Notes under the pieces: model-generated
Told to the model about the DNA's origin: nothing
Database searches by the model: none
The model's input: the letters and a program-made list of their open reading frames with translations, nothing else
Shown here: positions 9,294 through 17,186 of the stretch, in pieces
How the letters are laid out: each line of letters starts with the position of its first letter
Position numbering within the stretch: position 1 is the first letter of the stretch
NCBI GenBank assembly: GCA_025800145.1
Contig: JAOXSH010000056.1
Span: 1 to 58,046, forward strand
Direction of reading: 5' to 3'
DNA: 58,046 nucleotides
DNA from: Cohaesibacter sp.
Lineage (GTDB): Bacteria; Pseudomonadota; Alphaproteobacteria; Rhizobiales; Cohaesibacteraceae
Translations under genes and position numbers: made by a program

Positions 9294-10511
9294 ATGACTG
9301 CATTTTCCCAGCCCACTCCGACAAAAATTATCCGCCCGTCCCTGCTGCTTCTGGTGGCTGTGACGGCAGTTAATCCGCTGGCGCTTAATCTTTATGTTCC
9401 GTCAATGCCCAGCGTTCAGCAGGACTTTGCTGCCAGTGCATCTCTTGTACAGCTAACCTTGTCTCTAGGGCTACTTGGCACCGCTTTTGTTCAGCTGATT
9501 ATCGGGCCTCTTTCCGATCAGTTTGGGCGTCGTCCGATTTTGTTGGGTGGTCTTGTGATTGCTGTTCTGGCGTCCTTTTATTGTGCTATGACAGCAAATC
9601 TTGATGCCCTGATTGTCGGACGGGTTTTGCAAGTGGCAGGCGGCGCTGCGGGGCTTGTTCTGGGACGGGCGATTGTGCGCGACACCCATAGCACCAATGA
9701 AGCGGCCAGTATGCTGGGTTATGTGACCATGGGCATGGCCGTTGCGCCGATGATAGGGCCAGCCATTGGCGGCGTTCTGGATGATTTGTGGAGTTGGCGA
9801 GCAGGCTTTGCTTTTTCCGGTTTTTTTGCGCTTGTGGTTCTGGTCGCAGCATGGGGTAACTTGACCGAAACCAATCAGCATATTGGGCAGATGAAAAGCC
9901 CGATGGGCTTGTTGCGTGATTATCGGCAACTGTTAAGCATACGTGCCTTTTGGATTTATTCAGCCGTCAGTGCCTTTTCTGCCGCTAGCTTTTTTGCTTT
10001 CTTAGGGGGCGCGCCCTATGTCAGCCGCTCCCTGTTTGACATGAGCCCCACAGAATATGGGATCTATTTCATATTGGTTGCGGGTGGCTATAGCCTTGGC
10101 AACTTCTTTTCCGGTCGTTATTCCGCCCTGCTTGGCCTTTATAAAATGATGTTTGTCGGCAATCTGCTGGCCTTGAGCACTTGTTTAACTTTGGTGATAT
10201 TCAGTCTCTTTTCTATTGAAAATCCGCAAATTCTATTCGCCATGATGTTCTTTTTGGGCGTTGGCAATGGAGTCACCCTGCCCAATTCCAATGCAGGCGT
10301 TGTCAGCGTTATGCCGCGCCTTGCCGGCTCTGCCTCCGGTTTGTCGGGCAGTCTGGTGACCATGATTGCAGCGGCGGCATCCTTCCTTGTCACATTGGTC
10401 TTGAGCGGCTCGCTGATGCCGATGCTTTTATTCATGACCGGCTGTGCCGTAATTGCCTTAGTAACAGGCCTGTTTTCTTCCCAAATTTATGAAGACGAAG
10501 AGGCTGGCTAG
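9294..10511 (+). CDS. Bcr/CflA-type MFS drug-efflux transporter
   Basis: The 405-aa protein has twelve membrane segments. LALNLYVPSMPSVQQDF in the first loop and GPLSDQFGRRPILLGG (MFS motif A, loop 2-3) define the Bcr/CflA subfamily. GRAIVRDTHSTNEAA is the typical loop 4-5. Members export bicyclomycin, chloramphenicol, sulfonamides or cysteine-type metabolites using proton motive force. It follows the EamA exporter by 87 bp on the same strand. No dedicated regulator is adjacent; the LysR at 10887-11825 is convergent. Confidence 0.9.
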   Translation: MTAFSQPTPTKIIRPSLLLLVAVTAVNPLALNLYVPSMPSVQQDFAASASLVQLTLSLGLLGTAFVQLIIGPLSDQFGRRPILLGGLVIAVLASFYCAMTANLDALIVGRVLQVAGGAAGLVLGRAIVRDTHSTNEAASMLGYVTMGMAVAPMIGPAIGGVLDDLWSWRAGFAFSGFFALVVLVAAWGNLTETNQHIGQMKSPMGLLRDYRQLLSIRAFWIYSAVSAFSAASFFAFLGGAPYVSRSLFDMSPTEYGIYFILVAGGYSLGNFFSGRYSALLGLYKMMFVGNLLALSTCLTLVIFSLFSIENPQILFAMMFFLGVGNGVTLPNSNAGVVSVMPRLAGSASGLSGSLVTMIAAAASFLVTLVLSGSLMPMLLFMTGCAVIALVTGLFSSQIYEDEEAG

Positions 10512-10530
10512 GCTGATTGTCAGCTTTGGC

Positions 10531-10839
10531 TCAGGAGGCTGTTGTTAAGCAACGCAATTGGACACCGGGCATGCGGATGAAGGAACCATAAAGGGTAAAT
10601 TCCCCTTCCTGCATACGCGCATGGATTTTTTCCTTGGCTTCAACCGAGCATTGATCCATTTGGGCACGGTGCGCTTCACTTTTGGCAAAGGCTGCGCGCA
10701 ATATGGACGGATCCTGTAAGGAAATGACCAGCGCCAAGATACCCATGATGATATAGGCGGCCCAAGCGATTGGCTTTAAATCTTTTTCCTGCAAATCCCG
10801 TTTTTTGCCTTTAGTCTTACCGGTTTGCGTCATGGCCAT
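10531..10839 (-). CDS. Small membrane-anchored hypothetical protein, 102 aa
   Basis: The N-terminus is strongly basic (KTKGKKRDLQEKDLKPIA). One transmembrane helix follows at about residues 27-46 (WAAYIIMGILALVISLQD). The C-terminal half has two Cys (C64 and C97) and would be periplasmic if the positive-inside rule holds. I do not recognise the family. Two ATG codons six bases apart compete as start; neither has a strong ribosome binding site. It lies 47 bp downstream of the LysR gene on the same strand. Confidence 0.55.
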   Translation of the reverse strand: MAMTQTGKTKGKKRDLQEKDLKPIAWAAYIIMGILALVISLQDPSILRAAFAKSEAHRAQMDQCSVEAKEKIHARMQEGEFTLYGSFIRMPGVQLRCLTTAS

Positions 10840-10886
10840 TCATCCATTTTTGGCATTTTATTGGCTGGTCTTTATTCTTTATCTTT

Positions 10887-11825
10887 TTAACCCTCAACGC
10901 CATCTCTTCCTTGATCAGCGTCAGGTGCTGTGCATCCCAGTTCCGTGAAAAGCCAATCTCTGAATTTTCTGACTTTGGATTTTTTAAGGCTGGATGGCGG
11001 ACAGACGAAATAAGAGCCATAACCGGTCGGGATTTGCAAGTCAAAGGGCATGGTCAAACGGTTATGAGCCACATCCTCTCGCCCCAGTACCACGCGCCCC
11101 AGAACAATTCCGGCTCCATTGACCGCTGCATCCAGCACATGATCAGCATGGCTAAAGCGAATTCCCTTTTCTCCATTGACCTTTTGCGCTCCAGCCAAAT
11201 GCAACCAATCTGCCCAGCCGATTGGCGGGCCGATCATGCTGGTAGAATCATCATGGAGTAATGTGTAATTGACCAGATCATCGGCTTCCTTGAGCGGGCC
11301 ATTCTTGTCAATCAAGGAAGGGGCCACCATCGGAGCCAGATATTCATCAAACATTTTCTCCACATGAAGTTCGGGATAGTTTCCTGCCCCAAATCGCAAG
11401 GCGACATCCACGCCATCGCGTTCAAAATTGGTGAAGGCCAAAGTCGCAGACAGGCGCAATTCCAGCTCGGGATGATCGTCAGCGAAGCGATAGAGCCGTG
11501 GTGCCAACCATTTGGCCGCATGGGACGGACCACAGGACACCACAATGATGGTATCATCCTCGTCTCTCTGCAATTGCGCCACGCTTTGCTTGAGCAAGCG
11601 AAAGGCTTCTGCAATGTCAGATCTGATCAATTCTCCTTCTCTGGTCAGACTGACCTGCCGATTTCCGCGTATAAAGACAGCAACGCCAAGATGCTCTTCC
11701 AAACTTTTAATCTGATAGGAAAGTGCCGAAGGCGTCACATGCAATTCATCAGCTGCCTGCTGAAAACTCAAATGGCGGCTGGCTGCTTCAAAGGCGCGTA
11801 ATGCATTTAATGGCGGCAGGATCAT
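10887..11825 (-). CDS. LysR-family transcriptional regulator, GcvA-like
   Basis: The 312-aa protein has an N-terminal winged HTH (LNALRAFEAASRHLSFQQAA, then DELHVTPSALSYQIKSLEEH) and a substrate-binding domain from about residue 90. The SYQIKSLEEHLGVAVFIRGN stretch and WLAPRLYRFADDHPELELRL are the GcvA/AmpR-subgroup signatures. No glycine-cleavage or beta-lactamase genes adjoin it, so the name GcvA would be overreach. Upstream is a 435-bp gene-poor region, so a divergent target is absent. It is convergent with the Bcr-type exporter, with the 102-aa gene between them. Confidence 0.9.
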   Translation of the reverse strand: MILPPLNALRAFEAASRHLSFQQAADELHVTPSALSYQIKSLEEHLGVAVFIRGNRQVSLTREGELIRSDIAEAFRLLKQSVAQLQRDEDDTIIVVSCGPSHAAKWLAPRLYRFADDHPELELRLSATLAFTNFERDGVDVALRFGAGNYPELHVEKMFDEYLAPMVAPSLIDKNGPLKEADDLVNYTLLHDDSTSMIGPPIGWADWLHLAGAQKVNGEKGIRFSHADHVLDAAVNGAGIVLGRVVLGREDVAHNRLTMPFDLQIPTGYGSYFVCPPSSLKKSKVRKFRDWLFTELGCTAPDADQGRDGVEG

Positions 11826-12260
11826 CGCGCAATTCTCAATTCAAATTATTTTAAGTCAGTCTTGAGAATTACCCGTTTGTCAGATGGTTGGCAAGGCCTT
11901 TATGGTGAGATCAGAAAATGAGATTTTAGTATTTTACTTTAAAAAATCTCATCAATCCTTTGAAATTAAATGGATGCAGATGACTATGATATATTCTTCT
12001 CAAGGTGATCTAAAATCAGCTCTGTTAAAAGGGCGGCATGAGCGCTCCCGTCAATTCAGAAAAATTGTCCTATCTCTTTTGTCATTTTTCTTCAACCGCA
12101 CACAGGAAAACCCAAATCTGTCTTTACGGCACAACCGAGGGACAGATTTGTGCAAGGGCTGATAATCTCTGTTTGATGACAGGAGATTGGATGCCAAAAG
12201 ACGACCGCAGTCATCAGATTGCGGTCGTCTTGTCATGTGTAGGTATGTCAACATAAATGG
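11826..12260. other. Gene-poor intergenic region with two inverted repeats
   Basis: No convincing gene is present; a 92-codon plus-strand frame has no ribosome binding site or recognisable content. CAAATCTGTC (12113-12122) and GACAGATTTG (12141-12150) form a 10-bp inverted repeat around an 18-nt loop. The mrp terminator follows at 12198-12231. The first 60 bp are AT-rich and probably hold the LysR promoter. Confidence 0.5.
12198..12231 (-). terminator. Rho-independent terminator of mrp
   Basis: AAGACGACCGCA (12198-12209) and TGCGGTCGTCTT (12220-12231) form a perfect 12-bp stem with a 10-nt loop. Read on the minus strand, the stem ends in a short T run. Confidence 0.85.
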
Positions 12261-13406
12261 TTATTCGATGATGATTTGCGGGGCTTGCCTGCCTGCTCCG
12301 GCCAATTTTTCGGCCATAGAGCGGGCAATCTGTCGATAAATGGTAGAATGTTCGCTATCCGCATCTGTTGCAACAATTGGACGACCCGCATCCGAGCGCT
12401 CTCGAATATCCATATGTAAAGGCACTTCTCCAAGGAAAGGCACGCCAATTTTTTCTGCAATTTCGCGCGCACCACCATGACCAAAGATATCATGACGGTC
12501 ACCGCAGGATGGACATAGGAAATAGCTCATATTTTCGACCACCCCAAGGATCGGAATATTGACCTTTTCAAACATGGCAATGCCTTTGCGGGCATCCAGC
12601 AAGGCCAGATCCTGAGGTGTGGAGACAATGACAGAGCCTGATAGCGGCACTTGCTGGGCCATAGTGAGCTGAATATCGCCAGTGCCGGGTGGCATATCCA
12701 CCACCAGCACGTCCAATTCGCCGTCGATATCCCATTTCACGTCGCGCATCATTTGCGTCAGCGCCGAGACAACCATAGGCCCCCGCCAAATCATTGGCGT
12801 GTCTTCATCGACCAAAAAGCCAACGGACATGGCTTTCAGTCCAAAGCCTTCCATGGGTTTCAGGATTTTATCCTGATAAGCCATTGGGCGACCTTTTATG
12901 CCCAGAAGACGGGGAATGGACGGCCCATAGATATCGGCATCCAAAATGCCGACTTTCAAGCCATTGGCCTGAAGCGCCAAAGCCAGATTGACCGATGTTG
13001 TTGACTTGCCAACACCGCCTTTGGCCGATGAAACGGCCACAATATGTTTGACGCCTTGTACATCCAGTTTATGCCCCCCTGCCCCTTGCGCGGGCTTGGC
13101 GGCGGGGCTTGCTGGCTTTGCTGCCGGTCTTTGGGGCGGCGGGGTGGCTGAAGCTGTGCCGGGTCTTTTTTCTGCGGTCAACGCAACCATGACTTTTTCA
13201 ACACCGGGCAAGGCTTCAACCACTTCTTGGGCTTTTGCACGCAATGGTTCCATGGCTTGCGCCTGCTCGGCATCGACTGTAAGCGAGAAAATAATGGACC
13301 CTTCATTGATAAAAATATCAGAGACCATGCCAAGCTCAACAATATCCGGGCCACCGGATTGGAGTTTCAGCTTTTTCAAGACTGTCAAAATATCGTCTGA
13401 TGTCAC
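12261..13406 (-). CDS. mrp: Iron-sulfur cluster carrier ATPase Mrp/ApbC
   Basis: The 381-aa protein begins with a DUF59/MIP18 domain (residues 1-80, LGMVSDIFINEGSIIFSLTV). A Pro/Ala-rich linker (82-110) follows, then the Mrp P-loop ATPase. The deviant Walker A SSAKGGVGKST is at 126-136. The cluster-binding CxxC is C298-P-S-C301. The family carries and transfers 4Fe-4S clusters. Two upstream ATGs would add about 50 residues unlike the family. I therefore choose the GTG at 13406, which places the start at the usual point of the DUF59 domain; its ribosome binding site is weak. A perfect terminator lies 30 bp past the stop. Confidence 0.9.
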   Translation of the reverse strand: MTSDDILTVLKKLKLQSGGPDIVELGMVSDIFINEGSIIFSLTVDAEQAQAMEPLRAKAQEVVEALPGVEKVMVALTAEKRPGTASATPPPQRPAAKPASPAAKPAQGAGGHKLDVQGVKHIVAVSSAKGGVGKSTTSVNLALALQANGLKVGILDADIYGPSIPRLLGIKGRPMAYQDKILKPMEGFGLKAMSVGFLVDEDTPMIWRGPMVVSALTQMMRDVKWDIDGELDVLVVDMPPGTGDIQLTMAQQVPLSGSVIVSTPQDLALLDARKGIAMFEKVNIPILGVVENMSYFLCPSCGDRHDIFGHGGAREIAEKIGVPFLGEVPLHMDIRERSDAGRPIVATDADSEHSTIYRQIARSMAEKLAGAGRQAPQIIIE

Positions 13407-13892
13407 TTTGCTGCCTGCTGGCGCTTTGTTTTTATTCCAGAACACGGAGCCGTCCCTCACTTTGCTGTCTGCCTTGCGGCACCACTTATGCCATACTGCC
13501 ATTCTTCTTTTCGCCGGGGTCGGAAAAAAGAAGCGACCAGCATATACGCTTGCCATTTGTCTTATCCCTTTTGCCCTGCTGTTTGAAACAGGTCAATCTC
13601 TAGGGACATCATCAGGCTATGATCCTCATGTTGGGGGAGCTTTGCGCTTCGTCAAGGCCTGTGTCGCTTTTCTATTTCACCATGTCGTATGACCGCCCTG
13701 TTATACCAGCGGCATAAAAGTCTCATATCAAGACTTTTCAATCGGGCACTTAGCGGTTGCTTGTGTGTAATACCAACGGCATAAAAGATTGACCCATAGG
13801 ATGCTTTGAAATGGAGACTATTTTGGTCAGGGCCGTTTTTCTCTTATAATCATCTTTTGCTTTTCCTGTGCGGGTTCGAGATAAAAAAGACA
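13407..13892. other. Divergent mrp/mobA intergenic region with solo repeat ends
   Basis: The first 280 bp probably hold the mrp promoter; no gene is recognised there. From 13704 on it is repeat DNA, described separately. A frame antisense to mrp extends through here but shows no family features. Confidence 0.4.
13704..13814. repeat. Fused solo ends of repeat families A and B
   Basis: A diverged family A end, TACCAGCGGCATAAAAGTCT, starts at 13704 and runs into a hairpin (AAAAGTCT...AGACTTTT) ending in the family B arm with CAATCGGGCAC near 13738-13748. A canonical family A end, TACCAACGGCATAAAAGATT, starts at 13771. The 44 bp at 13771-13814 are identical to the reverse complement of 6309-6352. 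Confidence 0.8.
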
Positions 13893-14642
13893 ATGACAAA
13901 AAGCCTTCATCATTATAGCCCCTCTGACCTTGCCGCTTTGGACAAGGCAGCAATGGAAGCCAGCGAAGCCGGATTTTGTGGGCAACCAGTTGCGTCCAAC
14001 CGCTGGGCGCATCGCACCCTTGGTCTTGTGCTGGCTGGTGGGCAATCCAGCCGTATGGGCGGAACGGATAAAGCCGGTCTGATGCTGGAAGGGCAAAGTC
14101 TGTTGCGCCGGGTTGAGGCACGCCTTGCACCGCAAGTGGGCAATCTGATTGTTAACAGCAATATGGATGCCTCTTTACTTGATAGTGAGGCGACCATTTT
14201 GCGCGATCAAATCGAGGGTTATGCTGGTCCTTTGGCCGGCATTTTGACTGCTATGCGCTGGGCCGAGCAAGCTGTCCCACAGGCCTATTGGATTGCCTCA
14301 GCTGCGGTCGATACTCCCTTTTTTCCGACAGATCTGGTGGATCGTTTTGTTATGGCGATGGGCGGGCCTGAGCCTTGCATTGTTCTGGCACAATCAGGCG
14401 AGCGCAAACATCCTGTTTTTGGTCTTTGGCCGATCCGGCTTGCGGACAGTTTGGAAGCTTTTTTAAACGAAGGCAATCGCAAGGTCGGCTTATGGGCAGA
14501 AAGCCATTTGAACAGTCGGGCCATTTTTCGCGGTCCTGTTCTGGATGGTGATATTGAAATCGATCCTTTTTTCAATATCAATGAACCAGATGATCTGGAT
14601 GTAGCGCGCGTGATTGCGCAGGAATTGGATCCTTTGACATAA
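13893..14642 (+). CDS. mobA: Molybdenum cofactor guanylyltransferase
   Basis: The 249-aa protein transfers GMP from GTP to Mo-molybdopterin to give the guanine dinucleotide cofactor of DMSO-reductase-family enzymes. The nucleotide-binding motif LGLVLAGGQSSRMGGTDKAG sits at about residues 43-62. It is preceded by an extension of about 42 residues not usual in MobA. AAVDTPFFPTDLVDRF and GERKHPVFGLWP are the metal/GTP and product-binding loops. An alternative start at 13953 (MEASEAGF) has AAGG five bases upstream and would remove half of the extension. mobB follows after 47 bp, with a family A repeat end between them. The gene product is cytoplasmic. Confidence 0.93.
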   Translation: MTKSLHHYSPSDLAALDKAAMEASEAGFCGQPVASNRWAHRTLGLVLAGGQSSRMGGTDKAGLMLEGQSLLRRVEARLAPQVGNLIVNSNMDASLLDSEATILRDQIEGYAGPLAGILTAMRWAEQAVPQAYWIASAAVDTPFFPTDLVDRFVMAMGGPEPCIVLAQSGERKHPVFGLWPIRLADSLEAFLNEGNRKVGLWAESHLNSRAIFRGPVLDGDIEIDPFFNINEPDDLDVARVIAQELDPLT

Positions 14643-14660
14643 AGACCAGATATGGATTAA

Positions 14661-14672
14661 TACCAACGGCAT
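14661..14672 (+). repeat. Solo family A terminus upstream of mobB
   Basis: TACCAACGGCAT lies between the mobA stop and the mobB ribosome binding site, 17 bp before the mobB ATG. It is the exact inverse of 15252-15263. Confidence 0.85.
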
Positions 14673-14689
14673 AAGGTGGAGGCAAAAGC

Positions 14690-15244
14690 ATGAATGCGCG
14701 CGGGTTCTTTAACAATCATGGCCATCGGGTTTTTGGCGTAACGGGCTGGAAAAATTCCGGCAAAACCACGCTTGTGGTGCGTTTGGTGGAAGAATTGGTG
14801 CGCAGAGGCTATAAAATTTCCACCATCAAACATGCCCATCATCAATGCGATATAGACAAGCCGGGGGCTGACAGTTTTCGCCATCGTGAGGCCGGTGCAG
14901 GAGAAGTGGCGCTGGTTGCGGCTGGCACACGCTGGGCGCTTATGCATGAATGCCGTGATGAGCCAGAGCCTTTGTTGGGCGATATTTTGCCCAAGCTTTC
15001 GCCATGTGATCTGGTTCTGATTGAAGGCTATAAAAGCGAAGGCTTTCCCAAAATTGAAGTCAGACGCGCAGAGGCCAAGCATCACGAGCCTCTGGCACCC
15101 AAAGACAATATGATTGTTGCCCTTGCCAGTGATCATCCCAAGGATCTGGATGGTGCGCAAGGCTTGCCTGTTTTTAATCTTGATGACATTTCAGCCATTG
15201 CCGACTTTGTTGTCGAGCATAGTCAATTGCCGGGCCGCAACTGA
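14690..15244 (+). CDS. mobB: Molybdopterin-guanine dinucleotide biosynthesis adaptor protein
   Basis: The 184-aa GTP-binding P-loop protein works with MobA in guanylating molybdopterin. The Walker A motif GVTGWKNSGKTTL is at residues 16-28. TIKHAHHQCDIDKPGADSFR and LVLIEGYKSEGFPKIEV are characteristic MobB segments, the latter being the Walker B region. GGAGGCAAAAGC precedes the ATG. The gene lies exactly between two inverted family A repeat termini (14661-14672 and 15252-15263), its stop being seven bases from the right one. It is probably co-transcribed with mobA. Confidence 0.95.
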   Translation: MNARGFFNNHGHRVFGVTGWKNSGKTTLVVRLVEELVRRGYKISTIKHAHHQCDIDKPGADSFRHREAGAGEVALVAAGTRWALMHECRDEPEPLLGDILPKLSPCDLVLIEGYKSEGFPKIEVRRAEAKHHEPLAPKDNMIVALASDHPKDLDGAQGLPVFNLDDISAIADFVVEHSQLPGRN

Positions 15245-15251
15245 TCCTTTC

Positions 15252-15263
15252 ATGCCGTTGGTA
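15252..15263 (-). repeat. Solo family A terminus downstream of mobB
   Basis: ATGCCGTTGGTA is the perfect inverse of the terminus at 14661-14672. Together they bracket mobB in a 603-bp interval. Confidence 0.85.
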
Positions 15264-15632
15264 TTACGCGCACCGCTGAGGTAAAATGTCGCAATTCAAG
15301 TCGGCATTTTACCGGCCAAAACAAGCATTTTATCATATTAAATTCTGCCTTCCGGTAAATTTTTTGGTCCACCATGCCCCAAAAAATATGCGACTTTTCC
15401 ACCAAAGCGGCATAATATTTTACAAAAAACGCCACAGGACATTAAAATTCTGCAAAGACCTTGTGAATGCGTGCATTGTGAGGTCAAAGACCAAGTTTGC
15501 ATTTCCCTATTGTCAATAAGACTAAAATAGTGGGAATATGCAAACCAAGCGCAGCCCCTTAAAAGGTGCGCGCACTTCAAGAAGGCCCATAAAGGTCCAA
15601 GCATTATACAATATGCAAGAGGGAAGAAATCC
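15264..15632. promoter_or_regulatory. Structured leader region of the amino acid ABC importer
   Basis: This 370-bp region has no gene. ATTTTTTGG (15359-15367) pairs with CCAAAAAAT (15379-15387). A larger imperfect inverted repeat links GTTTGCATTTCCC (15495-15507) with GGGAATATGCAAAC (15532-15545). Two smaller palindromes nest inside it: TATTGTCAATA (15508-15518) and ACTAAAATAGT (15521-15531). This is what an operator or overlapping regulator sites could look like. The responsible protein is unknown. The ribosome binding site GAGGGAAG follows at about 15619. Confidence 0.5.
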
Positions 15633-16409
15633 ATGCATTTCATGAAAAAACTGGCACTGACAGCTGCTACTGCTCTTATGGTTTCCGGCGCGGCACAAGC
15701 TGCTGACAAGCTGCGCATCGGTACCGAGGGTGCTTATCCTCCATTCAATACGCTAACCAAAGACGGCACGCTGGTCGGCTTTGACATTGACATTGCCAAT
15801 GCACTTTGTGCGGAAATGAAGGTTGAGTGTGAATTTGTTGTTCAGGATTGGGACGGCATGATTCCTGCCCTAATGGCAAACAAATTTGATGCTGTGATTG
15901 CATCCATGTCCATCACCGAAGAGCGTTTGAAGAAAATCGACTTTTCCGAGAAATATTACAACACTCCCCCTGCTCTGGCGGTTCCAAAAGATTCTGACAT
16001 GAAAGATGCCTCTGCCGCTTCTTTGAAAGGCAAGCTGGTTGGTGCGCAATCTTCCACCACCCATTCTGAATATGCCGAGAAGAAACTGGAAGGCATTGAG
16101 CTTAAGCTTTACCCAACTCCTGATGAGTTCAAGCTGGATATTGAGGCTGGCCGTCTGGATGCAGTGATCGAAGATGTGACTGTGCTTGGCGAATGGCTGA
16201 AGTCTGACAAAGGCTCTTGCTGTAAAATGCTGACCCTTTTGACCCCGGATCCTGTTATCAATGGCAAAGGCGCTGGTGTTGCCGTTCGTAAGGGCGAGAC
16301 CGAGCTTGCAAACAAATTTTCTGCTGCCATCAAAGCCTTGCGCGCCAATGGCAAATATAAGGAAATCAATAACAAATATTTTGACTTTGACGTCTATGGT
16401 GGCGAATAA
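15633..16409 (+). CDS. ABC transporter substrate-binding protein, polar/basic amino acid type
   Basis: The 258-aa periplasmic protein has a signal peptide, MKKLALTAATALMVSGAAQA. The mature part opens with LRIGTEGAYPPFN, the signature of the Lys/Arg/Orn/His (family 3) binding proteins. GFDIDIANALCAEMKVECEF, DWDGMIPALMANKFDAVIAS and MSITEERLKKIDFSEKYY are the conserved lobe 1 segments that shape the amino acid site. The exact ligand is not predictable. Two permease genes follow. A GC-rich hairpin just after the stop probably lets the binding protein be made in excess over the permeases. Confidence 0.93.
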   Translation: MHFMKKLALTAATALMVSGAAQAADKLRIGTEGAYPPFNTLTKDGTLVGFDIDIANALCAEMKVECEFVVQDWDGMIPALMANKFDAVIASMSITEERLKKIDFSEKYYNTPPALAVPKDSDMKDASAASLKGKLVGAQSSTTHSEYAEKKLEGIELKLYPTPDEFKLDIEAGRLDAVIEDVTVLGEWLKSDKGSCCKMLTLLTPDPVINGKGAGVAVRKGETELANKFSAAIKALRANGKYKEINNKYFDFDVYGGE

Positions 16410-16432
16410 GTCCTTGTGTTGATTTGATATTG

Positions 16433-16453
16433 CCCGGCGGGTTTCCCGCCGGG
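16433..16453 (+). terminator. Intercistronic hairpin between binding protein and permease genes
   Basis: CCCGGCGGG (16433-16441), TTT, CCCGCCGGG (16445-16453) is a perfect 9-bp stem with a three-base loop and no T run. It is more likely an mRNA-stabilising or partial-termination element than a full terminator. Confidence 0.7.
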
Positions 16454-16478
16454 TTGCTTATAGGATGGCAGATCGCGC

Positions 16479-17186
16479 ATGGAATTGTTATCGTTACTCT
16501 CATATGGCTCCGAGGGCTGGGGGGATGAGATATTAGCCAGTATCGGGGTGACCATATCCCTTGCCTTGGCCACGCTTCCTTTTGGCTTATTGCTTGGGTT
16601 TTTACTGGCGCTTGGTATCAATTCTCGCGAAAGCAGCTTGCAAATTTCCGCCAAGATCTTTACGACAATCTTTCGTGGATTGCCGGAATTGCTGACCCTG
16701 TTCATTGTCTATTATGGGGCGCAAATTCTGGGCAACTTCCTGTTTCAGACGGTCTTTGGCACCACAATCGAGATCAATTCCTTTGTTGCGGGTATGGTTG
16801 CGCTTGGCTTTGTGTTTTCTGCCTATGCCAGTGAGGTTTTTCTCTCGGCATTTAAAGGCATCAGCCAAGGGCAATATGAAGGATCTGCTGCCTTGGGTCT
16901 GTCGCGCTTTCAGACCATGCGCCTTGTCATCATTCCGCAATTGATCAAGCTTGCCTTGCCCGGTCTTTCCAATCTCTGGTTGATTTTATTGAAAGAAACC
17001 TCTCTGGTCTCAGTCATTGGCCTTGCCGATGTTGTGCGCATCACCGGAGTTGCAGCACGGGTTGAGAAAGAGCCATTTCTGTTTTTCAGCCTTGCCTGCC
17101 TGATTTATCTGGCGCTAACTTTTCTGTCTTCTGCCGGGCTTGAAAAAATCGAAAAGAATGCAAGACGCGGGGAGGTTCGCTCATGA
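16479..17186 (+). CDS. Amino acid ABC transporter permease, HisQ-type
   Basis: The 235-aa inner-membrane protein has five to six hydrophobic segments. TIFRGLPELLTLFIVYYGA is the family TM3 motif. The cytoplasmic EAA loop GISQGQYEGSAALGLSRFQTM contacts the ATPase. It is the first of two paired permeases; its last four bases (ATGA) overlap the next start, showing translational coupling. The ribosome binding site is weak. Confidence 0.92.
   Translation: MELLSLLSYGSEGWGDEILASIGVTISLALATLPFGLLLGFLLALGINSRESSLQISAKIFTTIFRGLPELLTLFIVYYGAQILGNFLFQTVFGTTIEINSFVAGMVALGFVFSAYASEVFLSAFKGISQGQYEGSAALGLSRFQTMRLVIIPQLIKLALPGLSNLWLILLKETSLVSVIGLADVVRITGVAARVEKEPFLFFSLACLIYLALTFLSSAGLEKIEKNARRGEVRS

Noticed and set aside
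10887-11825. Calling this LysR regulator GcvA
   Set aside because: No glycine-cleavage genes are nearby, and subgroup similarity alone does not identify the target.
11884-12162. 92-codon plus-strand frame upstream of the LysR gene
   Set aside because: No ribosome binding site, atypical composition, and it runs across an inverted repeat.
12988-13692. 234-codon plus-strand frame antisense to mrp
   Set aside because: It mirrors the Mrp reading frame, and its translation is the Pro/Ser/Thr-rich shadow expected from a GC-biased antisense strand.
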